The position numbers and the translations under genes are program-made. 64,000 bases of DNA from contig CAUWAG010000003.1 of the NCBI GenBank assembly GCA_963556695.1, forward strand, positions 7,192,001 to 7,256,000. Direction: 5' to 3'. This document shows positions 1 through 9,810 of this stretch, in pieces; position 1 is the stretch's first letter, and every line of letters begins with the position of its first letter. The notes below the pieces were generated by a model, which had not been told where the DNA came from, searched no databases, and was given only the letters and a program-made list of their open reading frames with translations. This DNA is from Anthostomella pinea (Eukaryota; Ascomycota; Sordariomycetes; Xylariales; Xylariaceae).

Positions 1-808
1 TTGATGGGCTCAATGGGACCCCACCCGAGACATCACAGAACATTTTTCTACAATTTCAAGAACTTGTCACAGCACACACTCCTGGAGTGACCGTCAAGTG
101 GATTCCTGGACACAGAGATATTGATGACAACGAAGCTGCCGACACACTAGCAAAAGAGGGTGCCATACTAGAAACAGACACGACAAACCTTCTTATAATC
201 TCTTAGGTCAAGAGAAATCTCAAAAGAAAGGGCAAGAAAGAGTTCAACCAATGGTGGAAAGACCAATCAGAACCTAGGTATCAAGAAGTATACCTATATA
301 TAGTAACTAAAAGAGACCTTATATCTTTTAAGAGGAGTATTTTACACAGACTTCTAGCGGCCAGATCTGGACATGGCGACTTTGCTAGATATCACGAACG
401 TTTTGGGCATACAGACTCGAATGACCACTGCAGCTATGGTGAGAAAAAAACACCACAACATATTTTCTTTTGTAAGAGGCTTGGGAAAAACTGATTGCTG
501 TCTAGGTACTCACCTAGGACAGCCTGTTTACAATACTTGGGGGAGAGGAGCACGGAATGGGCAAGATTTATTGAGAAGAGCAAGTTCTTTTCATCAATCT
601 GCCCCCGATAGATAGCTGTTCTTAAAGGACCAGATGGATGACCCCAAAGTCATACAGCCGCAACAACGGGGATGGGCTCGTGAGCGGGACTGACTGTACT
701 TATTATCTTGATACCTCTACAACCCTGCGATGCAGAGGCTCTGGGAGGCGTGGTTTGCACTACTGAGGAGCGATCCCCCACGTTAAATACAATCAATCAA
801 TCAATCAT
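1..808 (+). mobile_element. 3' end of a decayed Tad1-like LINE (runs off window edge)
   Basis: The sequence encodes the end of the RNase H domain and the C-terminal zinc motif of the same LINE family that lies complete at 3759-9356. It matches that copy from about residue 1029 of ORF2 onward, and the 3' UTR is shared too. The copy is dead. A Trp codon has become TAG near position 206, another stop appears near 495, and one Cys of the C-terminal zinc motif is now Tyr. Most differences from the intact copy are C-to-T or G-to-A, several at CpA/TpG, which fits RIP. It ends in an AATC-repeat tail at 791-808. The 5' part lies outside the window, so its full length and target-site duplication cannot be judged. 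Confidence 0.9.
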
Positions 809-1070
809 TCACGAATAGATTCTGGGGTATTTGTAGCGATCGAGGGATGCAAAGGATTCGGAACCGACAACATTGTGGGGTGTGGTGCTGCCTTGAGCCT
901 CGCCACCGCCAGCTGCCTTGAGAGGAAGTGAGACTGTGGTCGTTCGGCGAGTATGAGAGCGACTATAACAATCAAGGCCGTCTGCCACGGCGTCTCTCAC
1001 TTAAACACAAATCATACGGTCATTCGTTTTCGCACTCGACACACAGCAACTTCTCGACATTCCTTCAAAC

Positions 1071-3680
1071 ATGCGGCCACAGATCGCATGCTCGCTGCTC
1101 GGCGCGCTTGCTGTCACAGCGAACGTAGTGCCCCGGTCTAGGTCTACTCTCGCTCGTCAAGTCGTAGATGACACCTCCCCGGCTTGCCTCCCCCAGGACG
1201 ACAAAGACAAGAAGGCTCGAGCAAAGGGTGTAGCGGCAAGAAACTGTTACGGTACAAGTACATTGTACCTCCACATGTACCTATATATATGGGAGGCCCA
1301 CCTCCCACCTGAAGCGGCCTTCCTTCTTCCTTCTTCCTTCTTCATAGATCGTTGAATCTAGCTTTATCTATCCATCAGTCCTGACCAGTTGTACTGCAGG
1401 CCTGATCGTCACAGAAACGAAGGCTTCACCTACGGGCCGTCGCTGATCGGCGAAGCCGCCCCTTTCCCCAAGGGCACTCTGGGCGACGAGAGGGCAGAGT
1501 CCGACTACAGTCTATGGGAGAAAGACAGAACAGTGATTGATGCTCTTCTTGCTGAAGACGTGAAGGCCGTCACGGTCGCAATCGGGAAGGTCGGTGTCAA
1601 GGCTTAGACGAACAAAGATTGGCCGGGGAGTAGATTGATACTGATATTGCTATTCTATGTACTAGTGATAGAGTACAAGACGAGAGACAAAGAGAAAAAG
1701 AGGAAACAAGCAAAGAGATGTTTCACGAGCCAACTATATAGAATCTAGGACAGAGATTCCATCTCGTTCCACGATGTTCTACGCGTGGTTCCAAACTATT
1801 CCAGATCGTTCCATGACAGTCGGTCTGATAGTTGTACTCGCTGACTTTCCTTTGCTAACTCTGTGTAACACAGAACGGTGGTCTCAAGACCTGGAAGATT
1901 ATGTCAACGTCCTCTATCATGATCAGTGGAAGAATTCGAACCCACTTCAGGAGGCTCCGGGTATCATGGAGAACTACAAAGAGGATCTCCTCTTCAGCAT
2001 GGAGAGACTCAGCCAGAACCCCTACCCACTCCGACAGGTTAAGGCCAACGAGGAACTGCCCTTTAAGGTCGACGATGATCTTGTAAAGAATATTGCGGGA
2101 GATTCGCTTAAAGACCTACAAAAGGACGGAAAGCTGTTTGTAGTCGACCGTGAGCAGGGAACCATGGCGATCCGATTGGAATACATGCTGATGATCTCCA
2201 GACAAGTACCAGGCCGACCTGGAGAAGACCACATACGAGCCCAAGCGGTACGGTGCTGCTTGTACAGCATACTTCCTCATCGACCACTCAGGTAAATTCC
2301 TGCCGCTGGCCATCAAGACCAATGCAGGAAGCGACCTCATCTACACGCCGAAAGACTAGGAGGAAGACTGGCTGCTGGCCAAGATGATCTTCAACGTCAA
2401 CGACTTCTTCCACTCGCAGATGTTCCACCTCGTTGTCACCCACGACGTCTCCGAGGCGGTCCACCAGGCTGCGCTCCACACGCTGAGCGAGCGACACCCG
2501 GTGATGGTGATTCTGGAGCGACTAATGGCATGTATAAAAACATCCCTATTTTATACCCCAAGTCCCCGGGTTTGGAATACACTTGAACCTTCTGCTAACT
2601 TCTCGGCAGTATGTAATTCTACTAGGCGATTCTAGAAACAATGGGTACGGTAACTAACCAGGGAAATTTTCATATACTAGGCTGCAGGGATACTCTTCTC
2701 GCGTGTAAGTGACGAAGAAATCTGTGCGGCTCATTGGCATCAATCACTGATGGTTTCCAGTGTTGGCGAGAAATTGTGCTTCGACGAGGGAGGTCACTGG
2801 GACAAGCGGTTCTACGTCAACAACAAAGGGTACGTAGGCCTTGAACACTAAAACACATGAACCAGAAGTTGTGCTAATCCTGCACCAGATGCCGAAAGTA
2901 CGTTTCCAACAACTGGCCCACGCACGGCAAGTATCAGGCCGGGTATCTCGAGACCGACTTCCAGGCCCGCGGACTCATCAACAAGGACGGAAAATCCCCA
3001 TTCAAGTCGTTTCCCTTCTTCCAGGACGCGCTCGAGATCCGCAAGACGTACCAGGCCTTCTTCGCCTCCTTCGTCGACTCATACTACTCCCACGACTCCG
3101 ATGTCAAGAAAGACACCGAGCTGCAGAACTGGATCAAAGAGGCCACAAAGGCTGACGTCCAGGACTTCCCCTCCGAGCTCGACAAAAAGTCCCTGGTCGA
3201 GGTGCTTACCCACTTCGGCTTCATCGTCAGCGTCGTTCACCACGGACTCAATGGAGGCGACCCCATGGGATCGAAGGCGACGCTGCCCTTCCACCTCCCG
3301 GCCTTGTACGCGCCGCTGCCGAAGGAGAAGGGCGTAACGGACCTAATGCCGTTCCTGCCCCCGCCCATGGAGGCGGTGCAATTAATTGGGTTCCTCGCCA
3401 GCTTCAACCGCCCCTTCTACCAAACCCAGAAGACGAAGCGCACCATGGAGTACGCGTTCGATGAGGATGAGGACACGACGCACCAGCTCAAGAGACTCAA
3501 CGACAAGACGAAGGAGGCCGCCAAGAAGTTTTCCAGGCGAGCATGAAGAAGTTCAGTGAGGAGATTCGCGCTAGAAAATTGGATTGGTTGAGCATGGACA
3601 TGCCGTTCGTCTACCGCACCCTTGATCCAGGCTACATCCCTTTATTCTCGCTGTCTAGACTCCGGGGCTCAATTGCATGA
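1071..3680 (+). pseudogene. Fungal (manganese-type) lipoxygenase pseudogene
   Basis: A lipoxygenase dioxygenates polyunsaturated fatty acids; the fungal secreted forms use Mn or Fe. The start at 1071 gives a signal-peptide-like N-terminus (MRPQIACSLLGALAV). Conserved blocks follow in order: ERLSQNPYPLR (about 2010, written here as the local variant), VVDHKYQ across an intron at 2150-2201, [12 protein letters not shown] with the H-x4-H metal ligands (2399-2443), VVHHGLNGGDP (about 3232), ATLPFHLPALYAPLP, and MPFVYRTLDPGYIP near the end. The gene is broken: an in-frame TAG at 2357-2359, a one-base frameshift in the T run near 3530, and an N-terminal ORF that stops at 1607 unless a long intron is invoked. 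The C-terminus normally ends in an Ile/Val metal ligand; here it runs on to RLRGSIA. It is flanked on both sides by LINE 3' ends in opposite orientation. Confidence 0.8.
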
Positions 3681-3744
3681 ATGCGGCGCAAGGATATCTG
3701 ATTTGATAAAGCATTGTGTTCTCAAGGGACAAGTGTCCACAACA

Positions 3745-3758
3745 CGAACACTTAAGAT
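3745..3758. repeat. Target-site duplication of LINE (copy at its 3' side)
   Basis: The 14-bp sequence CGAACACTTAAGAT here is identical to 9357-9370, and the two copies exactly bracket the LINE. This side abuts the A-rich tail of the element. Confidence 0.9.
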
Positions 3759-3950
3759 TGTTTGTTTGTTTTGTATTTAACGTGGGGGTAGCTCCTCAGT
3801 AGTGCAAACCACGCCTCCCAGAGCCTCTGCATCGCAGGGTTGTGGAGGTCTCAAGATAATAAGTACAGTCAGTCCCGCTCACGGGCCCATCCCCGTTGTT
3901 GCGGCGGTATGACCTTGGGGTCATCCATCTGGTCCTTCAAGGAAGGCTAT

Positions 3951-6900
3951 CTATCGGGGGCAGATTGTTGAAAAGAACTTGCTCTTCTCCACGAATTTTG
4001 CCCATTCTGTGCTCCTCTCCCCTAAGTATTGTAAACAAGCTGCCCTAGGCGAATGCCTAGACAGTAGCCGATTTTTCCCCAGCCTCTTACAAAAGAAAAT
4101 GTGTTGTGGTGTTTTCTTCTCACCACAGTTGCAGTGATCATTTGAATCTGTGTGCCCAAAGCGTTCATGGTATCTGGCAAAGTCGCCATGTCCAGATCTG
4201 GCCGCTAGAAGTCTGTGTAAAGTACTCCTCTTAAAAGATATAAGGTCTCTTTCAGTTACTGCATGTGAGTATACTTCTTGATACCTAGATTCTGATTGGT
4301 CTTTCCACCATTGGTTGAACTCTTTCTTGCCCTGTCTTTTGAGATCTCTCTTGACCCAAGAGATTGTAGGAAGATTTGTTGTGTCTATTTCCAGTATGGC
4401 ACCATCTTTTGTTAGTGTGTCAGCAGCTTCGTTGCCATCAATATCTCTGTGTCCAGGAATCCATTTGACGGTCACTCCAGGAGTGTGTGCTGTGGCAAGT
4501 TCTTGAAATCGTAGAAAAATGTTTTGTGATGTCTCGGGTGGAGTCCCATTGAGCCCATCTACCACTGACGTGTTGTCCAGGCAGACATATAGCTGTTTTC
4601 CGTGTCCAATTGCCCTGGCTGCTGCAAGACCTTGGAGAGCACCATGGATTTCAGCATCTACTACTTCTGCTTGTAGAAGTCTGCCCCTTCCCCGGTATAC
4701 TTCTTGTGTAGTGCCGCCTTTCCTGATGGTATAACCCCATCCAGTGCGGATTGTGCCTTGGTCATCCAACTGTGATCCATCTGAGTAGATGACAAGGTCA
4801 GTGTTCACGTTTCTCTCTTGTAACCATTGCTTGAAGAGCTCTGTTTCTTTGTCTTTGTCTTTGCGGATTGGGCGCTTCTTCCATGATGGCCTGGTAAGTA
4901 TTGGTCTCTGGAAGTCAGGGACTAGCTGGAAGCTCCTTTGTAGCCTTGTTGGATCCTTGCGAGCTTGTATTTGGAGCCTGCCAACCAGAGGGTGTCTCTG
5001 ATCTATTCGTCCTAGTCGGAGGCCGTGACGTCGTCTTATTGACTCTGCAAGAACTCCTGCTGGGGGAATCTGCGATTCAAAGTGTAAGATATGTCCAGGG
5101 TGTGTTTTCCAGACTGGCAAGATAGCCCTGATCGCCGTTCGTAGTACGGCATCTATTGTTCCAAGAAGCCCCTTAATGCGACATGCTGATGTCTCACCTA
5201 AGCTCCCAGCTTTCTCGATTCCTGGGTACCAGGCCTCCAGGCCATGTGTGAGAATAGGAATAACACAAGCTTTCACAGCCCTCTTGGTTGACTTTACTGG
5301 AAGTCCTTTGACTGTGTTGCATAGTCCTCGAAGGTGATTTGCTACCTTACTAGCTTTCTTGGCCCAGTGAGAAACATGGTCTTTGAAGTTTAGTTTCTTA
5401 TCCAGAAGGACACCTAGCCATCGCATGGAATGCTTAGTTATTTTGTTCATTGTTCCGTGGCAAATTGGGGGATTGTCTGAGTTCTTTTTCCGTGAGAAGT
5501 GCATGATCTCGGTTTTGTTGGGATCAAATTCAATAGCATTGTTATGTCCCCATTGGTTGAGCAAATAAAGGTTTTCAGAAGCCTCTGTAGCTGTTTCTTT
5601 AAGGTCCTTTCCAATGCAGAGTGTTGCTAGGTCATCTGCATATCCAAAGCGTCTTCTTTTCATGCCAAGTCGGGCACAGATTGGCTCTGTATACAGCATG
5701 TAGAGGATTGGAGAGACTGGTGAGCCTTGTGGGAGCCCACAAGTGAGAGCTTTTATATCGGTCACAGTACCTTCAAACCGAACTCTTGCGGACCGCTCGG
5801 ACATGAACGACTGGACCCATCTTATGAGAAAGCCTGGCCAGCCCTGTTCTCTCATGCGAACCACCAGCCGTCCCATTAGGGCAGCATCAAAGGCCCCTTT
5901 CACATCTGATGTGACTACCGTTGCAACGAGGCCTTGGTCAAGGGCCTGCTCAATATCGTGTATGAGTGCAGCTACCAGGTCAGTGGCAGAGCGCTTTGGT
6001 AGAGCTCCAAAATGTTGTGGGGCTAGAATTCCAAGTTTGACAACAAACCAGGTAATTCTTTTCGCAATGAGTCGTTCTAGGCCCTTGCCAAGACATGACA
6101 GTAGCGATATTGGTCTGTAGGCCCTGGGATTGGAGTAGTCTTTCTTTCCTGGTTTTGGGATCATCACCACCTCAGCTACTTTGAATGGTTTAGGGTGGTG
6201 TCCAATCAGTAGGCAGGTCTGGAAAAAGGCTCTGATATGTTCACCAATGACTGGCCAGCAAGCTTTCAGAATCCGTACTGTGAGGGTATCTACTCCCGGG
6301 GAGTTGCTCTTGGTTCCTAAAGTGCACCCTTCAGCCTCTTCCAGTCCGACGTGGTATTCAAGGGGGATATGTGGCTTGGGTTGTATGATCTGAGCGGACC
6401 AGGGGTCGATGATATCGTTGTCTGAGGTACTTCGTTCAAGCGTGGCTGAGCGTAATGCATTTGCCTTGCTCTCTTGTGACTCGAATATTTGGTCTCCTAT
6501 GATGATTAGAGGGGAACGCAATCCTGCTGATAACTTGTGCCAAGAGACGATTCTGTATAGGTCCTTTGGCTCAGTTGCTGAATTGATTAGAGCCTGCCAG
6601 TACTCTCTCCTAGCTTTCCGAACCACGCCGCGAAATTTCCGTCGGGCTGAATTCCGTCCTTCTTGGCTTGTAGTCTGTTTGGAAAGGGCCCTGTATGTCT
6701 GAACAGCTGCTTTGTAGTCATCATTCCACCAAGCAGTGGGCCTAGATTGACGGGGCCTCTTGCCCACTGTCCTGATACAGCCTTGGATCATGTTGATCAG
6801 GCTTTGTGTAAAGGTGTCTACCTGGCCAGGGGATACACCCAGCCGGGGGAGTTCATGAATCCTGGTTTGGACATTATCTGCCAGCTCCTGTAGTTTATCG

Positions 6901-7643
6901 TCCGGTACTATCCAATGATTGGCCTTGGGTACTCGGTCCAGATCTCCCTGGATTGGAATGACTATTCGTAATGTCTCATGATCTGAGGTGCACTGAAGTG
7001 CATCATTGACTGAGGCTTCAGCCATGGGGACATCAGAGAACACCAGATCTAGTACATTTCCGTCATCATGTGTCGGGACATCTGGTTCAGAAATCAGATC
7101 CAGTCCGTGGTCTGCCATAGTTTGTGCAAGTATAGCACCACCATGATATCCTGGATTGCTTGAGTCCCAGGATGTGTCGCCAGCATTGAAATCTCCAGCT
7201 ATAACGCAGCCAAAAGGTGGGGTCCATACTTCCAGAATGTCATCCACTTCCTGTGGGTTGTCACATGGCCGGTAGACACTGGCAAATGTAATGCCTTGTA
7301 CCTTGACCCAGGTGATGTCTCGTGTAGCATAGGGCCGAAGTTGATCCGCTTGAAGGTATTTTCTCACATAGATGAGAGATCTGGGCCGTGTACTGTCGCT
7401 GTCCCAGGAATCCACTGGGGAGAATATATCGTAATTGGGGTGTGTCTTTACTCCCATTCTCCTGCCTGGTGGTATGCCAACCCAGGGCTCTTGCATCAGA
7501 ATGATGTCTGCTTGTTCTCCTTTATAGTCAGCCAGGTTGATGGCTAACTCTGTAGGGCCTGCACTCTTTTGTCCCCCTGCTGTATTCACAGAATGGATGA
7601 CTAGATGCCTGTGTCGATATGTTTCGTTTGATGTACCTAACAT
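3951..7643 (-). CDS. LINE ORF2, endonuclease / reverse transcriptase / RNase H polyprotein
   Basis: This is a 1,230-residue enzyme for target-primed reverse transcription. Residues 10-230 form an APE-type endonuclease (QEPWVG near 51, GDFNAGDTSW near 150, SDHETL near 220). Residues 480-760 form the reverse transcriptase (AYRPISLLS near 508, SDVKGAFD near 579, GLPQGSPVSP near 636, catalytic YADD at 668-671). Residues 948-1080 form RNase H with Asp955, Glu998, Asp1023 and Asp1075 as the likely acidic set. A C-terminal CNC..H..C zinc motif sits near 1171-1185. The domain order endonuclease-RT-RNase H with an upstream gag places it in the Tad1 clade. The ATG overlaps the ORF1 stop by seven bases. 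All catalytic residues are present. Confidence 0.93.
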   Translation of the reverse strand: MLGTSNETYRHRHLVIHSVNTAGGQKSAGPTELAINLADYKGEQADIILMQEPWVGIPPGRRMGVKTHPNYDIFSPVDSWDSDSTRPRSLIYVRKYLQADQLRPYATRDITWVKVQGITFASVYRPCDNPQEVDDILEVWTPPFGCVIAGDFNAGDTSWDSSNPGYHGGAILAQTMADHGLDLISEPDVPTHDDGNVLDLVFSDVPMAEASVNDALQCTSDHETLRIVIPIQGDLDRVPKANHWIVPDDKLQELADNVQTRIHELPRLGVSPGQVDTFTQSLINMIQGCIRTVGKRPRQSRPTAWWNDDYKAAVQTYRALSKQTTSQEGRNSARRKFRGVVRKARREYWQALINSATEPKDLYRIVSWHKLSAGLRSPLIIIGDQIFESQESKANALRSATLERSTSDNDIIDPWSAQIIQPKPHIPLEYHVGLEEAEGCTLGTKSNSPGVDTLTVRILKACWPVIGEHIRAFFQTCLLIGHHPKPFKVAEVVMIPKPGKKDYSNPRAYRPISLLSCLGKGLERLIAKRITWFVVKLGILAPQHFGALPKRSATDLVAALIHDIEQALDQGLVATVVTSDVKGAFDAALMGRLVVRMREQGWPGFLIRWVQSFMSERSARVRFEGTVTDIKALTCGLPQGSPVSPILYMLYTEPICARLGMKRRRFGYADDLATLCIGKDLKETATEASENLYLLNQWGHNNAIEFDPNKTEIMHFSRKKNSDNPPICHGTMNKITKHSMRWLGVLLDKKLNFKDHVSHWAKKASKVANHLRGLCNTVKGLPVKSTKRAVKACVIPILTHGLEAWYPGIEKAGSLGETSACRIKGLLGTIDAVLRTAIRAILPVWKTHPGHILHFESQIPPAGVLAESIRRRHGLRLGRIDQRHPLVGRLQIQARKDPTRLQRSFQLVPDFQRPILTRPSWKKRPIRKDKDKETELFKQWLQERNVNTDLVIYSDGSQLDDQGTIRTGWGYTIRKGGTTQEVYRGRGRLLQAEVVDAEIHGALQGLAAARAIGHGKQLYVCLDNTSVVDGLNGTPPETSQNIFLRFQELATAHTPGVTVKWIPGHRDIDGNEAADTLTKDGAILEIDTTNLPTISWVKRDLKRQGKKEFNQWWKDQSESRYQEVYSHAVTERDLISFKRSTLHRLLAARSGHGDFARYHERFGHTDSNDHCNCGEKKTPQHIFFCKRLGKNRLLSRHSPRAACLQYLGERSTEWAKFVEKSKFFSTICPR

Positions 7644-9214
7644 TGACTGACAACAATGGTATCGGCATCTCTGGGATGAGTTGTATCTGTTGTGTCGATT
7701 TGCATTGTGGTGTCTTTGTTATTGTTGCTGGGTGTTGACCCAGCTTGGTTTCTGCCTGCTTCATTGAAGGCCTTGGATCTGGCTCTTTCCCCGGCTAGCC
7801 TTATTTCCTGGATTTGCTCCCATGTGTGCTTATGGATGGTACCTTTCACAACCTTGGGGCGGGCAGGGCATTTATTGAAATTGGCAGCATGAGGTCCTTT
7901 GCAGTTGACACACTTTGGGATTGGTTTTTCGCACTCTCCCTGGTGTACTGTGTTGGCGCAGTGTGCACATACTTGCTTTTCGCATCGGTAATTCCTACCA
8001 TGGTATCTGAAGCAGCTTGCACACTGGTGAACCTTGGGGGTGTGTTGAATATGCCTTGAGGTCATTGAGTGGGCAAAAAGCGTGAATGGTTTCCTTGCTG
8101 CACTGGGCAGAGAGATTATCCATGTAGTTTCTGGATCAGAATTAATCGTGTTCTTTGAGAGTATGCACCTCAGAGGTCTGTCGCCTGTTTGGGCTTCAAC
8201 TTCATCGGCAACAACAGTGTCGGTAATATCGATTGTGAACCCTTCTGCACTGATGACCTTTCTTGGGCATCCATTGACCTTGTAATGATGCCAGACTGTG
8301 TGGGTCTCAATCTTTTGTGCCTTAAGAATGTCGGCAATTTCTTCTTGGAAAGCCAGAAGCTTAGCCTGAGTTGGCTTGTCCCTTGGGTGTAAGGTAAAAC
8401 CAGAAGGACACCGTGTCACTTCTCTAAGCTCCTGAGGGTGGAGCTTAAGTCTTCTGTTCAGTGTAGACTTGATTCCATAAGGCTCTAAGTGGCTATTATC
8501 CATGCGGACAAAGACCCGGAGATCATCCTGCTTCTTCTTCAGTTGGTTGGCAGTGATAAGGGCGCCAGGCTGTGTTTTTTTCATGGTAGTGTTGACTGTC
8601 CATGGATGCTGTCGTTGGCCAGAGGAGACAGCTTGGGCGAAGGTTATGGTGGGCTTCCCTATCCCTATCCCGCCAGGAGTGGTCTTTCTTTTGGGCAGAT
8701 CTCGGGTTTCCAGCCACTCGTTCAGGCATTTGGAGAAGAAAGCGCTGAACTCCTTGGCATGAGAGTATAGTTCGGTTCCAGCTTTTTCCAGTGTCTTATC
8801 GACTGCTGCAGCACACTCTTGAAACATTGTCATCCTGGCTTCATAGAGATGCTTGTCTTTAGCCAGTATTTTGGCTACTTGGTCCTGGCACTTTGAGGAA
8901 GAGACCTTGTTCCCTGTATCGCCTCCAATGGCTTGGTCTGTAGAGATTTCGTTTGATTGAGGTACTTCCATATCAATGATGCTGCTAGTATTAATATTTC
9001 GGGATTTTCCTTTCAGAGGGGAAACAATGGTGAAGTCAGCCTCAGAGACCTGTGACGGGCTGCTGTTGATGTCGTCGAGCAGTGCCTGGCGGAGCTTGCT
9101 TGGGGTTGCCGGGCCATATGTTCTTTTAGGGACCGGGGATTTGAGCACGCCGCCAGTAGTCGTCTTTGGGACGGCCACTGGCGTATTTGGGGGCCTATCG
9201 TGAAGGGGTGCCAT
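7637..9214 (-). CDS. LINE ORF1, gag-like RNA-binding protein with CCHC zinc knuckles
   Basis: This is the 525-residue first ORF of the LINE. In this clade the protein binds element RNA and forms the ribonucleoprotein. The N-terminal third is low-complexity and charged. The C-terminal part, about residues 410-460, carries closely spaced Cys/His motifs (CASCFRYHGRNYRC, CAHCANTVHQGEC, CVNCKGPHAANFNKC) typical of LINE zinc knuckles. Its TAG stop overlaps the start of ORF2 in the string ATGTTAG, so the reverse transcriptase ORF is probably translated by termination-reinitiation. The start is the first ATG after the 5' UTR. No internal stops or frameshifts are seen. Confidence 0.9.
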   Translation of the reverse strand: MAPLHDRPPNTPVAVPKTTTGGVLKSPVPKRTYGPATPSKLRQALLDDINSSPSQVSEADFTIVSPLKGKSRNINTSSIIDMEVPQSNEISTDQAIGGDTGNKVSSSKCQDQVAKILAKDKHLYEARMTMFQECAAAVDKTLEKAGTELYSHAKEFSAFFSKCLNEWLETRDLPKRKTTPGGIGIGKPTITFAQAVSSGQRQHPWTVNTTMKKTQPGALITANQLKKKQDDLRVFVRMDNSHLEPYGIKSTLNRRLKLHPQELREVTRCPSGFTLHPRDKPTQAKLLAFQEEIADILKAQKIETHTVWHHYKVNGCPRKVISAEGFTIDITDTVVADEVEAQTGDRPLRCILSKNTINSDPETTWIISLPSAARKPFTLFAHSMTSRHIQHTPKVHQCASCFRYHGRNYRCEKQVCAHCANTVHQGECEKPIPKCVNCKGPHAANFNKCPARPKVVKGTIHKHTWEQIQEIRLAGERARSKAFNEAGRNQAGSTPSNNNKDTTMQIDTTDTTHPRDADTIVVSQC

Positions 9215-9356
9215 CCAGCTTGTGAGAAAAAATTTCTGCGCCTTGGCAAGGATAGTCAGGTACTGAAATAAATGCCTGTTTTAGTGCAGATATAGAGGTT
9301 GCGCCCTAACAGCGGGGCGCCAAGAAAAATAGTTGTTTTTGGTAAGAGTGTGTGCG

Positions 9357-9370
9357 CGAACACTTAAGAT
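9357..9370. repeat. Target-site duplication of LINE (copy at its 5' side)
   Basis: This is identical to 3745-3758 (CGAACACTTAAGAT) and marks the 5' boundary of the LINE. Confidence 0.9.
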
Positions 9371-9810
9371 AGATATAGATATCAGTGCCCAGGCAACGTA
9401 CCTCTTTTCTTAGCAAGCTATCCTCTATTGAATAAGGTAGTTATTCATTTCTGAACAAATGTGACAAACCACACAACTCCTGGATGACATCCCACAGCGC
9501 AACGGGAAGAAGTGAAGGTCCAACATAGACGTAGCTCAACGAGGCCTTTCCGCCCTCGCCCTTCCATCAAAAGCCGTACACCCCGTAGTTGCCGACTTGT
9601 ATTGCGAGCATGGTATAAGCAACATAATCACCGCGGCAACTTCAAGCGATTACTATACCATCATACCAGCATTTATAATCACAACGAGTCCTTTATGACA
9701 TTACTCACCGAGTGAGTCATGCAAAACATCGTGATACCCACTTGACCCATGCCCCTTGTCTCACAGCCCCCAACCTGCGCACCCATCAACGTACCACAGC
9801 CTCCACCGCC
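9371..9810. other. Intergenic, nothing recognised
   Basis: This is the spacer between the LINE and the 3' end of the secreted-protein gene. I see no convincing ORF, RNA or repeat here. Confidence 0.5.

Larger units (their letters stand above)
3759..9356 (-). mobile_element. Complete Tad1-clade non-LTR retrotransposon (LINE)
   Basis: This is a full insertion of 5.6 kb on the minus strand. It has a short 5' UTR (9215-9356), ORF1, ORF2, a 3' UTR and an A-rich (AAAC/CAAA) tail at 3759-3775. Perfect 14-bp target-site duplications flank it. Both ORFs are open from end to end with all catalytic motifs present, so this copy looks young and potentially competent, unlike the decayed relative at 1-808. 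The element lies just downstream of the lipoxygenase pseudogene. The 5' UTR is short, so slight 5' truncation cannot be excluded without other family members. Confidence 0.92.
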
